Assembly (NCBI GenBank): GCA_038869515.1 | Contig: JAWCQZ010000001.1 | Location: 62,001 to 126,000 of the forward strand | Length of the DNA: 64,000 bases | Direction: 5' to 3' | Source of the DNA: JAWCQZ01 sp038869515 [NCBI: Halobacteria archaeon] | GTDB lineage: Archaea > Halobacteriota > Syntropharchaeia > JACQPP01 | Shown here: piece after piece, positions 34,246 through 41,901 of the stretch | Layout: every line of letters starts with the position of its first letter | How positions within the stretch are numbered: the first letter of the stretch is position 1 | Position numbers and translations under genes: made by a program | Notes under the pieces: model-generated | Databases searched by the model: none | What the model was told of the DNA's origin: nothing | The model's input: only the letters and a program-made list of their open reading frames with translations

Positions 34246-34928
34246 TGGCTGACGCGCCCGAGGGGCCGCGCCCCTCCGCCCCGACGCCCGCCCCGACGGA
34301 AGGGAGCCCGTCACCGCCGGCCCCGCCTCCGGGGGGCGCGGTTCAGACCGCCCCCGGAGCCTCCGCGCCTCCCGCCGCTGCGCCCCTCCTCTTCGGCCGG
34401 TGGGACCTCTCCGCACTCAAGGTGAACGACCCGAGCCTCCAGCGCTGCCTCCGCCTCTCCGCCGCGGTCCACACCGGCGGCCGCCCCGGGCTCTTCGGCC
34501 GCGCCGGTGTGTCGGCCGTGGAGCGCCTCACCAACAAGCTGATGCGGCGGCGCGAGGGGGGGGGAAAGAAGCACGCCGCCTACCGGACCGTCCGCGAGGC
34601 GTTCGAGCGGGTCCACGCCCAGACGAAGCAGAACCCGGCCCAGGTCTTCGTGGACGCCATCGCCAACGCGGGGCCGCGGGAGGAGACGGTGCGGCTGAAA
34701 TATGGAGGCATCGCGGTGCCGAAGGCGGTGGACACGAGCGCCCAGCGGCGGGTGAGCCAGGCCCTGATGGTCCTCGCCGAGGGGGCCCAGAAGGCGGCCT
34801 TCTCCAGCAAGCGGAGCCTGGCGGAGTGCCTCGCCGCCGAGATCATCTCGGCATCGAAGAACGACGCCAAATGCTTCTCCATCGCCCGCCGCGAAGAGAA
34901 GGAGCGGATGGCGAAGGCGTCGAGGTAA
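34245..34928 (+). CDS. rps7: Small-subunit ribosomal protein uS7 with Pro/Ala-rich N-terminal extension
   Basis: The 227-residue protein joins the conserved archaeal uS7 (about residues 45-227; LFGRWDLSALKVNDPSLQRC, VERLTNKLMRR, KKHAAYRTVREAFERV, NAGPREETVRLKYGGI, ALMVLAEGAQKAAF) to an N-terminal tail of ~44 residues composed mainly of Pro, Ala, Gly and Thr. The family is normally about 185-215 residues. The tail is probably disordered. It is coupled to uS12 by overlap. uS7 nucleates the head of the 30S subunit. Confidence 0.96.
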   Translation: MADAPEGPRPSAPTPAPTEGSPSPPAPPPGGAVQTAPGASAPPAAAPLLFGRWDLSALKVNDPSLQRCLRLSAAVHTGGRPGLFGRAGVSAVERLTNKLMRRREGGGKKHAAYRTVREAFERVHAQTKQNPAQVFVDAIANAGPREETVRLKYGGIAVPKAVDTSAQRRVSQALMVLAEGAQKAAFSSKRSLAECLAAEIISASKNDAKCFSIARREEKERMAKASR

Positions 34929-35033
34929 TCCGGGCGTCCGGCCGCCAGCTTGGTTTCTCGGAAGACGATGGGGCGCGATGGGGGATTTGGGCAGATCGTG
35001 GAGCGGTCGCCCTCCACCGGCCAGCTCTCCCCG

Positions 35034-35170
35034 GCCCGCCACCCGCCAGAGCGGGCGGGGACGCGAAACGGGGCGGAAAACGCCGTCGTTCGGCGGGGGT
35101 GGGTGAGTGGAGGATGATGGAGGCGCAGGCCGCTTTCTCGCTCTCTTGTCGCGCCCGGTGGCGATTCATT
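35034..35170 (+). repeat. Dispersed repeat C, copy 1
   Basis: About 135 bp, including GACGCGAAACGGGGCGG, GGGTGGGTGAG, GGATGAT(G/A)GAGGC, CTTTCTC and CGCCCGGTGGCGATTCAT. The same blocks in the same order occur inverted at 46225-46335, with two short gaps, so this is a dispersed element and not chance composition. Confidence 0.8.
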
Positions 35171-35222
35171 CTCCCAGTCGCACCCAGCGCCGCTCCCCGC
35201 CCCGCTCTCCGGGCCTGGCGAT

Positions 35223-35327
35223 GTGACAGAACTCGCGCGAGCGCAGCGAGCGCGAGTTCTGCGACGCCCCGGCCTGAAGGCCGGGGCGTCCGCCGGCGGG
35301 CCTTTTAAGAATTTTCGCGCAGTGAAA
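35223..35327 (+). repeat. Multi-hairpin element R, copy R1 (downstream of mcm)
   Basis: It starts GTGACAGAACTCG. Hairpin 1 is CAGAACTCGCGC (35227-35238) with GCGCGAGTTCTG (35250-35261) around loop GAGCGCAGCGA. Hairpin 2 is ACGCCCCGGCC-TGAA-GGCCGGGGCGT (35264-35289). Then CCGCCGGCGGGCCTTTTAAGAAT follows in two pieces, with the right end weaker than in R2 and R3. There is no gene inside. The palindromes with a short TGAA loop recall IS200/IS605-type ends, so a MITE-like origin is plausible. Confidence 0.85.
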
Positions 35328-35407
35328 CCGGCACGTTCGCGCCACCCAACCGGCAACGGCGGGGCCCGGCAGAGTGCGGGACGTGGCCGGCCAGCGGGGA
35401 ACCCCGC

Positions 35408-37510
35408 TCACCCCTTCCGGGTCCGCATGACCTTGCCGGTCGCCGGGTAGTAGATCTCCCCGTTCCGGTGGAGCTGCTCCAGGGTCTTCTCCGCCTTCTC
35501 CCGGTCCATGCCCCGGTCCACCGCCTCGCGGAGGAGGTCCTCCTCGGAGACCGGGTGCTCCTGGCCCCCCATCTCCTCCAGAATCTGCTCGACGCGCTTC
35601 GCCCGCTCCTTCTGGGGCTTGCCGATCCCGGTGAATGCGAAGTCCACGTCGAGGTCCCCGGTCTCGGGATTGATGCCCACCTTCTTCAGGCAGTCGTGGA
35701 CGAGGCGGATCGCCCGCTCTGCGTCCGAGACCTCCACCACGCCGCTGAGGCGGAGGCGGGCCGAGGCCTCGCCGAGGCGGACGAGCCCCTCCAGTTGCCG
35801 GGCGGTGACGGGGACGGCCATCTGGGCCTCCTCGCTGGCGCTCTTCCGGAGGGAGACGTAGAACTCCCGGAACTTCTCGAGCGCCTCGGAGCCCATGACG
35901 GGGAAGACGCGGGTCCGGGCGTAGGCCACGTACTTCCTCAGGAAGTCGGGGGGGATCTCGGGCCGGATCTGGAGGGCCTCGGCGCCCCCCTCCCGTCCCG
36001 CCCGCGCCATCTCCCCGGCGTGGTGGCTCCGGAGGACGTGCTCGGCGAGGCGGCGGTCCTCCTCGTCCCGCGGCTCGTCGGTGAGGGGAAAGATGAGGTC
36101 GAAGCGGGACATGAGGCCGGGGGGGAGGTCGACCTGGGTGGCGATGGACTCGTAGCGGTCGAAGCGGCCCAGTTTGGGGTTGGCCGCCCCCAGGAGGGAG
36201 CACCGGGAGCGGAGGGTGGCGGTGATGCCCGCCTTCGCGACGCTCACCGTCTGCTGCTCCAGGGCCTCGTGGAGCGCCGAGCGGTCCTCCTCCCGCATCT
36301 TGTCGATTTCATCGACGCAGGCCACGCCGTTGTTGGCGATGACGAGGGCCCCCGCCTCGAGGCTCCACCGCCCCTCGTCGTCCCGGATGGCGGTGGCTGT
36401 GAGGCCGGCCGCTGTGGAGCCCCGGCCCGAGGTGTAGATGGAGCGGGGGGCGAGCTGGGTGACGTAGCGGAGGAGCATCGACTTCGCGGTGCCGGGGTCC
36501 CCCACCAGGAGAATGTGGATGTCGCCCCGGATGTGGGAGCCGTCGGGCAGCTCCTTCGAAACCCCGGCGAAGAGCTGGAGGGCGATCGACTCCTTGATGG
36601 CGCGGATGGGGCCGCAGTCATAAATGGAGGGGGCGATGGAGCGGATCACCTTGTCGTAGACTGCGGGGTCCTTGGCCAGGGAGTGGATGGCGGAGATGTC
36701 CTCCTCGGTGATGGAGCGCTCCACGTCGGCGAACTCCTTCTCCCGGACCTCCACCGAGAGGCCGTCCAAGAGGATGTCGAAGGTGGTGGACTTCTCGTTC
36801 CGGATGACCCGCTGGTAGGAGCGGAGGATGCCGTTGAGGACGACGCGGTCGCCGGGGGCGGCAGCCCCCGCCAAGTCGTCCTCCACGACGACCGGGAGCT
36901 TCTGGGGCTGCTGGCCGCCGCTGAGGTCCTCGGGGTACTCCTCCAGCCGGAGGCGCTGGGAGTCCACGAAGGTGGAGCGCTTCACCAGGAGGCGGAAGGG
37001 GCGCCCCCCGCGGCGGCAGGAGTCGTTGGCACACCGGCCGGGTTCCGCGAACCGCCCGCTCTCGGGCTGCTCCACCTCCTGCTCCTCCCCGCACCAGGGG
37101 CACTGGAAGGCGGCCCGGACCAGCCGGGGGCGGATCTCCTGCGCCTGGCGGACGAGGGCCTCCACGGCGATGAGTTTGCCGATGTGGTGGCTCCGGAGGT
37201 CCCGGATGGGGACGACACGGTCCCTCGACAGGCCGTGAATGCGGACGTTGATGCGGCCCGGGAGGCCCCCGGGGACCTCCACCGCGCGGAGGGCCGCCTG
37301 GATCTCCCGAAGCGCGGCCTCCGGCTCCTCGTAGAGGGCGTCGGCCAGGGCGGGGTCGAACCGGAGCACCTCCTCGACGGAGATGGGGAGGCTCCGCTCC
37401 TCAGGATAGCGGCTGGCGGTGCGGTCGAGCTCCCGGAGCTTATAGCGCTCGAGGAACGCCTGCCACGCCGCCGCCCGTCCTGGGGCCGTTTTCGGGTTGA
37501 GTTCTTCCAT
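35408..37510 (-). CDS. mcm: Replicative helicase MCM
   Basis: The 700-residue helicase has an N-terminal OB/zinc region with Cys137, Cys140, Cys160 and Cys165, the AAA+ core with Walker A GDPGTAKS (337-344), Walker B CVDEID (398-403) and the arginine finger in LMSRFD (467-471 region), and a C-terminal winged helix (about 615-700). No intein is present. The gene is bracketed by element R copies, R2 just upstream of the start and R1 beyond the stop, both in plus orientation. No GINS gene is adjacent, unlike many archaea. Confidence 0.97.
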   Translation of the reverse strand: MEELNPKTAPGRAAAWQAFLERYKLRELDRTASRYPEERSLPISVEEVLRFDPALADALYEEPEAALREIQAALRAVEVPGGLPGRINVRIHGLSRDRVVPIRDLRSHHIGKLIAVEALVRQAQEIRPRLVRAAFQCPWCGEEQEVEQPESGRFAEPGRCANDSCRRGGRPFRLLVKRSTFVDSQRLRLEEYPEDLSGGQQPQKLPVVVEDDLAGAAAPGDRVVLNGILRSYQRVIRNEKSTTFDILLDGLSVEVREKEFADVERSITEEDISAIHSLAKDPAVYDKVIRSIAPSIYDCGPIRAIKESIALQLFAGVSKELPDGSHIRGDIHILLVGDPGTAKSMLLRYVTQLAPRSIYTSGRGSTAAGLTATAIRDDEGRWSLEAGALVIANNGVACVDEIDKMREEDRSALHEALEQQTVSVAKAGITATLRSRCSLLGAANPKLGRFDRYESIATQVDLPPGLMSRFDLIFPLTDEPRDEEDRRLAEHVLRSHHAGEMARAGREGGAEALQIRPEIPPDFLRKYVAYARTRVFPVMGSEALEKFREFYVSLRKSASEEAQMAVPVTARQLEGLVRLGEASARLRLSGVVEVSDAERAIRLVHDCLKKVGINPETGDLDVDFAFTGIGKPQKERAKRVEQILEEMGGQEHPVSEEDLLREAVDRGMDREKAEKTLEQLHRNGEIYYPATGKVMRTRKG

Positions 37511-37877
37511 AGGGGATGTCCCCGGAGCGGCCGCGGAAGGTGCCCGACGCCGCGCCCCCCCCGGGGGTTTCCACTTCAGGTCGGGTGGCGGAGCCCATCG
37601 GTCCGAGCCGAGCGGGGTGAAAGTGACAGAACTCGCGCTCGCTGCGCTCGCGCGAGTTCTGCGATGCCCCGGCCTGAAGGCCGGGGCGTCTCGGGTCGGG
37701 AGAGGTCCCAGGCCGGGCCGTCGCTGCCCGGCCTCTCCAGCGCAGGCTCAAGAGGTGCCGGCCCGCCGGCTCCTCCCCGGTCTGAAGCCCGGGGCATCCG
37801 CCGGCGGGCCTTTTAAGAATGCTCGCGCAGCGAAAATTCTTGTGACGGGGCCGCTCCCCGGGCCCCCGCCGAGAGGC
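37511..37877. other. 367-nt gap upstream of mcm
   Basis: It holds the 224-bp composite element R2 (37623-37846). The first ~110 bp after the mcm start show no clear TATA box and no gene. Confidence 0.65.
37623..37846 (+). repeat. Composite multi-hairpin element R2
   Basis: It begins GTGACAGAACTCG and ends AAAATTCTTGTGAC. Hairpin 1 has the same 12-bp arms as R1, but its loop is TCGCTGCGCTC, the exact reverse complement of the R1 loop. Hairpin 2 occurs twice: CCGGCCTGAAGGCCGG near 37668-37690 and CCGGTCTGAAGCCCGG near 37778-37793, separated by ~85 bp. This looks like two elements fused end to end after a deletion. Confidence 0.8.
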
Positions 37878-39200
37878 TCACCCCTTCCTCCGGACGAGGA
37901 GGATCAGCCCCTTCCGCCCCTCCACCACCACCCGCTCCCCCGCGGCGGCGTGACACTGCCCCTCCTTCAACCGCGCCTGCCACAACTCGCCGCGTATCTT
38001 CACCTGCCCCTCCGGCTCCAGGGGCGACGCCGCCTCCGCCTCGGCCCCCAGCAGCTCCTCCTCCCCCGTAGTTGCCGTCCTCCGCCGGAGCTGGAGCGCC
38101 CGGGTCAGGGCGAAGCCGAAGAAGCCCCCCACGAGGACCGTGGCGGCGACGGTGGTCCAGAGGAAGGTGTGCCACCACTCCGGGGAGGCGAAGAAGCCGG
38201 TCGGACCCGGCGCCGCCCCCGGGGCGCGCGGGATGAAGAGGAGCCCGAGGGTGATCGAGATGAGTCCGCCAGCCAGGAGGGCGCCGTGGGTGCCCGCGAT
38301 GAAGATCTCAGCCACCAGGAGCGCCACGCCGACGACCAGGAGCAGGACCGACGCCCCGCTCGCCCCGACGACCCCGAGGCCGTAGAGGGCGAGGAGGATG
38401 GCGATCGCCCCGCCCACCTCCGGGAAGATGCCGCCCGGGTTGGAGAGGCCGAAAATCAGCGCGAGGATGCCCAGCATGAGAAGGAGCGAGGCGACCTGGG
38501 GGTCTCCGAGGATGGCGAGGGCGCGCGTCCGCAGGCCGGGCGCGTGGTGCTCCACCGCGACCCCCTCGGTCCGCAGGGTGGCGTTCTGCCCCCCGGCCCG
38601 GACCGCCCGACCATCGAGCGCCCGCAGGAGGGCGGCTCCGTCGGGGGCGACGAAATCAACGAGTCCCCGGCTCAGCGCCTCCCGGGCGGTGAGGCTGGAG
38701 CCCTCGGAGACGAACGCCTCGGCGGCGGTCGCGTTCCTCCCCCGCAATTCAGCGAGCCCCCGCATCCGGGCGGCGAAGGCGTTCACCACCTTCTTCTCCA
38801 CCGCCGAGACCCCCTCGCTGCCGAACGCGACCGGGGTCGCGGCCCCGGTGGCGGTCCCCTCGGCCATGGCTGCGACGTGGCTGCCGAGGAGGAGGAAGGC
38901 GCCGGCGGAGAAGGCGCGGGCCCCGGGGGGGACGTAGGCGACCACCGGGACCGTCGAGCGCTCCAATGCGGTCAGCATCCGCTCGGTGGCGTCGGCCGAG
39001 CCCCCAGGGGTGTTCAGGAGGAGGAGGAGCGCCTCGGCGTTCCGGGCCCGGGCGGTCTCCAGGAGCCCCTCCAACTCCTCTGCGGTGGCGGGGGTGATGA
39101 CGCCGGAGATCTCCGTCGAGAGGACAACGGCGGCGGCCGGGGGGGCGCAGAGGGCGAGGGCGAGCAGGGCGCCGAGGAGGAGCGTGGCGGGGGGCCCCAT
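37878..39200 (-). CDS. nfeD: NfeD/STOPP membrane serine protease
   Basis: The 440-residue protein has a signal-like N-terminus (about 1-25), a ClpP-like protease domain with Ser98 in AFSAGAF and a Lys at 136/137 in EKKVVN (the Ser97/Lys138 dyad of the Pyrococcus 1510-N protease), four to five membrane helices (about 245-385) and a C-terminal OB-like NfeD domain (about 395-440). Such proteases cleave stomatin-like partners at the membrane. A stomatin gene lies divergently 345 bp away, so partner genes are together but not co-transcribed. Confidence 0.93.
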   Translation of the reverse strand: MGPPATLLLGALLALALCAPPAAAVVLSTEISGVITPATAEELEGLLETARARNAEALLLLLNTPGGSADATERMLTALERSTVPVVAYVPPGARAFSAGAFLLLGSHVAAMAEGTATGAATPVAFGSEGVSAVEKKVVNAFAARMRGLAELRGRNATAAEAFVSEGSSLTAREALSRGLVDFVAPDGAALLRALDGRAVRAGGQNATLRTEGVAVEHHAPGLRTRALAILGDPQVASLLLMLGILALIFGLSNPGGIFPEVGGAIAILLALYGLGVVGASGASVLLLVVGVALLVAEIFIAGTHGALLAGGLISITLGLLFIPRAPGAAPGPTGFFASPEWWHTFLWTTVAATVLVGGFFGFALTRALQLRRRTATTGEEELLGAEAEAASPLEPEGQVKIRGELWQARLKEGQCHAAAGERVVVEGRKGLILLVRRKG

Positions 39201-39545
39201 CCCACCCCACTGGCGGAGGCCCGTCTTTACCTTCACCCTCTCCAGCCCCCGTTTCCTCGGCCGGGCACGGCCCGAAAGCCGCGAAACAACCCCATTTTTG
39301 CAAAAACCGCGAAGGCGCCCCGTTCGCGGACGCCTGTTTCGGGGGAAAGTGAGGGGGCCCGTCCACGGACGAGGCGGGGGCCCTGAGACCGGCCCCGTTT
39401 CGTCTGTGGGCGGTGGGGCGGCTCTCCCGAAAAACCGGCATCCATGGAGGGAGCGGCTTTGCGGTTTTTTTGGCCACTCCCCCCGCGGAGAAACAGAACC
39501 CAGAGGCAAAAGATTCAAACCCATAGGGCGCCATCTGGGAGCGCG
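39201..39545. other. Divergent control region between nfeD and the stomatin gene
   Basis: No gene is seen. It is less GC-rich than average, with a perfect 12-bp palindrome TTTTTGCAAAAA (39295-39306), about 95 bp upstream of nfeD, and T/A tracts near 39468 and 39500. These could be regulator sites or promoters for both genes. Confidence 0.55.
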
Positions 39546-40325
39546 ATGGCGGGCGTTCCGTTCCTCCTCCAGGCGGCGGGGGACGCCGTCTTGGCGCTCC
39601 TGGTCCTCATCGGCATCGGCCTCCTCGTCTCCGTTTTCCGCATCGTCCGGGAGTATCAGCGGGCGGTGGTCTTCCGCATCGGCCGGCTGCTCGGGGCGAA
39701 AGGTCCCGGGCTCTTCATCCGGATTCCCTTCATCGACAAGCTGGTCATCGTGGACCTCCGCACCGTCGCCTTCAACGTGCCCCCCCAGGAGGTCATCACC
39801 CGGGACAACGTGACGGTCAAGGTGGATGCCATCGTCTTCTACCGGGTCATCGACGCCGCCCGCGCCATCACCCAGGTGGAGCGCTACCACGTGGCGACTT
39901 CCCAGATTGCGGTCACGACCCTCCGCTCGGTCATCGGCCAGGAGGAGCTCGATGCCCTCCTCGCCCACCGGGAGAAACTGAACTCCCAAATCCAGAAAAT
40001 CGTGGACGCCGCCACCGACCCGTGGGGGGTCAAGGTGACCTCGGTCGAGATCAAAGATGTGGTTCTCTCCGAGAACCTCCAGCGCGCCATGGCGGCCCAG
40101 GCCGAAGCGGAGCGGAACCGGCGCGCGCGCATCGTGGAGGCGGAGGGGGAGTTTCAGGCCTCGCAGAAGCTCGCCGAGGCGGCCAAGGTACTCGCCGAGA
40201 CCCCCGGGGCGATGTTCGTGCGCTACCTGAAGACCATCGCGGAGGCGACCAACCAGAAGTCGGGGACGGCCGTGGTCATCCCGATTCCGGTGGAGTTGCT
40301 GCAGGCGCTCGGGATGAAGAAATAG
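39546..40325 (+). CDS. Stomatin-like SPFH protein
   Basis: The 259-residue protein has one N-terminal membrane helix (about 9-31) and an SPFH/Band 7 domain (VREYQRAVVFRIGRLLG, GPGLFIRIPFID, RTVAFNVPPQEVITRDNV, VDAIVFYRV) with a C-terminal helical coiled region (AAQAEAERNRRARIVEAEGE) and ending GTAVVIPIPVELLQALG. ATG 39546 is preferred over upstream TTG/ATG codons, which would add basic, unconserved residues. It forms oligomeric scaffolds at the membrane and is the usual partner of NfeD proteases. Confidence 0.93.
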   Translation: MAGVPFLLQAAGDAVLALLVLIGIGLLVSVFRIVREYQRAVVFRIGRLLGAKGPGLFIRIPFIDKLVIVDLRTVAFNVPPQEVITRDNVTVKVDAIVFYRVIDAARAITQVERYHVATSQIAVTTLRSVIGQEELDALLAHREKLNSQIQKIVDAATDPWGVKVTSVEIKDVVLSENLQRAMAAQAEAERNRRARIVEAEGEFQASQKLAEAAKVLAETPGAMFVRYLKTIAEATNQKSGTAVVIPIPVELLQALGMKK

Positions 40326-40539
40326 AAGCAAGGGGAGAAACGGAACCGGACGGCGCTGGTGCACTCTCTGCAGCAAAACCAAAACGGAGGTCCGCGCCCC
40401 CTTCGCTTTTGTGGTTTTTGGTTCGTCCACGGCGCGAGCGCAGCCGATCGGACCGGCAATCCTGGGATGTTCGCGGTGGCCGCCGAATCTGTGGCTGTGG
40501 CGGGCTTCAGCGCCGCCTCGTGGGCTATGGCGAGAGGCG

Positions 40540-41301
40540 CTAATCTTTTGGCGCCGGGGGAGCACTCTCTTTCAATCTCCCCCAAACCTCCCCGAACCGC
40601 TGCGCCACCGTCACCCCCCCCAGCACCGCGAACCCCGCCACCAGCCACCCGAGCAGCGTGAACCCGAGCACCGGCCACGGGACCACGAACTGCAGCCCCG
40701 CCACCACCGCAATCGCGAGCATCCGATCGAGCCTCCCGAGGAGCCCGCCGTAAGTCCTGCCGAGCCCGAGCGCCTGGGCCTGCGTCCCGAGGTAACTCGT
40801 GAGCAGCATCGTCGCGAGCGCAGCAAACCCCCACGGGAACGGGGCGTGCCCCCCGAAGACGATTCCACCCAGGAGCAGCACATCCCCAAACCGGTCGAAA
40901 CTGTGGTCGAGAAAGTCGCCGCGTTTCGTCGGACCGACCTTCCGGGCGAGCGCGCCATCGAGGGCATCGAGGGCGCCGCTCAGGAGGACCAAGAAGGCGG
41001 CCAGAATCAGGAGGGGGAGGCGCGACCACTCCGCCCCCGCGGGGGCGGAGCCGAGTTCCCCGGCCGGACCCGCTACGGGAAAGCTGGCGGCGCCGCCCGG
41101 GGGGCTGGCGGGCCCGGCAGGCGGAATGGAGGGGCCTGCCAGAGGGAGTGCGGGGGCTAGGAGGAAGAGGAGCGCGGAGGCGAGCGCGAGCAAGAGACTC
41201 CAGACCGTCAGGGTGTCGGGCCTCGTCCCGCGCTTCAGGAGCCTCTGCACCGTCGGCTCCATCCAGCGTCCCGCCTGGGGGCGGAGGTGGCGGTCGAGCA
41301 C
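40540..41301 (-). CDS. CDP-alcohol phosphatidyltransferase, archaetidylinositol-phosphate synthase-like
   Basis: The 253-residue membrane enzyme carries the CDP-OH signature D-x2-DG-x2-AR-x8-G-x3-D-x3-D at 112-136 (DALDGALARKVG ... GDFLDHSFD) and several membrane helices. Together with a CDP-archaeol donor it makes a polar lipid headgroup; the N-terminal KRGTRPDTLT and overall pattern favour inositol-phosphate or similar acceptors over serine. A Pro/Gly/Ala-rich insert of about 35 residues (about 55-90) lies between helices. GTG 41301 follows an in-frame stop two codons before. A strong TATA-like box lies 270 bp upstream. The serine enzyme is probably the gene at 60517. Confidence 0.82.
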   Translation of the reverse strand: MLDRHLRPQAGRWMEPTVQRLLKRGTRPDTLTVWSLLLALASALLFLLAPALPLAGPSIPPAGPASPPGGAASFPVAGPAGELGSAPAGAEWSRLPLLILAAFLVLLSGALDALDGALARKVGPTKRGDFLDHSFDRFGDVLLLGGIVFGGHAPFPWGFAALATMLLTSYLGTQAQALGLGRTYGGLLGRLDRMLAIAVVAGLQFVVPWPVLGFTLLGWLVAGFAVLGGVTVAQRFGEVWGRLKESAPPAPKD

Positions 41302-41897
41302 CGCCCGTTACCCTCCCAGGAGGGGGAGGCCGCGCAGGAGCCCCCCCTCCCCAACCCGGCGGCGGAGCGGGACGCCGCCCGTGGCCCCCGCCCCGGAGAG
41401 GTGCGGATGCGGCGCGGAGCTCCCGGCCTCGACCCCGCCCGAGGCTCGGCCACGGCGCGGCGCCCCGCGAGGGGGGCCGTCCGAAAGGGTGGGGCGGGGG
41501 CGGTCCCATCCCTCCCGGACCACCGGCATCGGGAGGGGGAGGACGGCCATGGGCCTCCTCTCGCGGCCCCGACTATAATTTTGCGATGGGTTTCGCCGGG
41601 CTCTCAGGCCGCTCTCCGCCGGCGGAACAGGACCGGAGCCGGCCTGAGGAAAAGAGGGGCCCGACCTCTCCCGCGCCGCCCGGCCTCCCCCCCCGCACCT
41701 TCCGAAGGGCTTTCTGGGTCGGGCCGACGGCGAGACCGCAAGGCTCGCGTGCTCGCCGGGGGCGGGTCGCCCTCTGCAGGCCCGGGTCACAAGAATTTTC
41801 ACTGTGCGAACATTCTTAAAAGGCCCGCCGGCGGACGCCCCGGGCTTCAGACCGGGGCGTCGCAGAACTCGCGCGAGCGCAGCGAGCGCGAGTTCTG
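41302..41897. other. 596-nt gap with a promoter-like box and element R3
   Basis: The minus-strand frame 41308-41550 (80 residues) is Gly/Pro/Arg-rich and not convincing. TATAATTTT at 41572-41580 is the strongest A/T box in the region. R3 occupies 41786-41901. The rest is GC-rich spacer with CTCCGCCGGCGGA-type palindromes and no other gene. Confidence 0.6.
41572..41580 (-). promoter_or_regulatory. Strong TATA-like box, possible start of a long leader
   Basis: TATAATTTT reads AAAATTATA on the minus strand. Initiation about 25 bp downstream (near 41550) would give the CDP-alcohol transferase gene a ~250-nt leader or a small upstream frame. Confidence 0.4.
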
Positions 41898-41901
41898 TCA
41901 C
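41786..41901 (-). repeat. Multi-hairpin element R, copy R3 (3' end of the signal peptidase gene)
   Basis: Full-length, 116 bp, in minus orientation: the element start GTGACAGAACTCG is at 41901 and its end ATTCTTGTGAC is at 41786. Hairpin 1 arms are the same 12 bp with loop TCGCTGCGCTC in element orientation, as in R2. Hairpin 2 is CCCCGGTCTGAAGCCCGGGG and hairpin 3 pairs AAGAAT with ATTCTT. Its terminal bases form the stop codon of the signal peptidase gene. Confidence 0.87.

Larger units (their letters stand above)
34929..35407. other. 479-nt gap with two repeat elements
   Basis: No convincing gene is present. The gap holds repeat C copy 1 (35034-35170) followed by element R1 (35223-35327). 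The stretch just before mcm's 3' end contains only GC-rich spacer with a GGCCGGCCAGC run. Confidence 0.7.

Noticed and set aside
30475-34416. A 1313-codon minus-strand frame through polB and uS12
   Set aside because: Only its last 198 codons (from ATG 31071) look like a gene; the rest is out of frame with polB and antisense to uS12.
41308-41550. 80-residue frame between a TATA-like box and the CDP-alcohol transferase gene
   Set aside because: Its spacing is operon-like, but the peptide is Gly/Arg/Pro-rich without structure signals, so it was described only as a possible leader.
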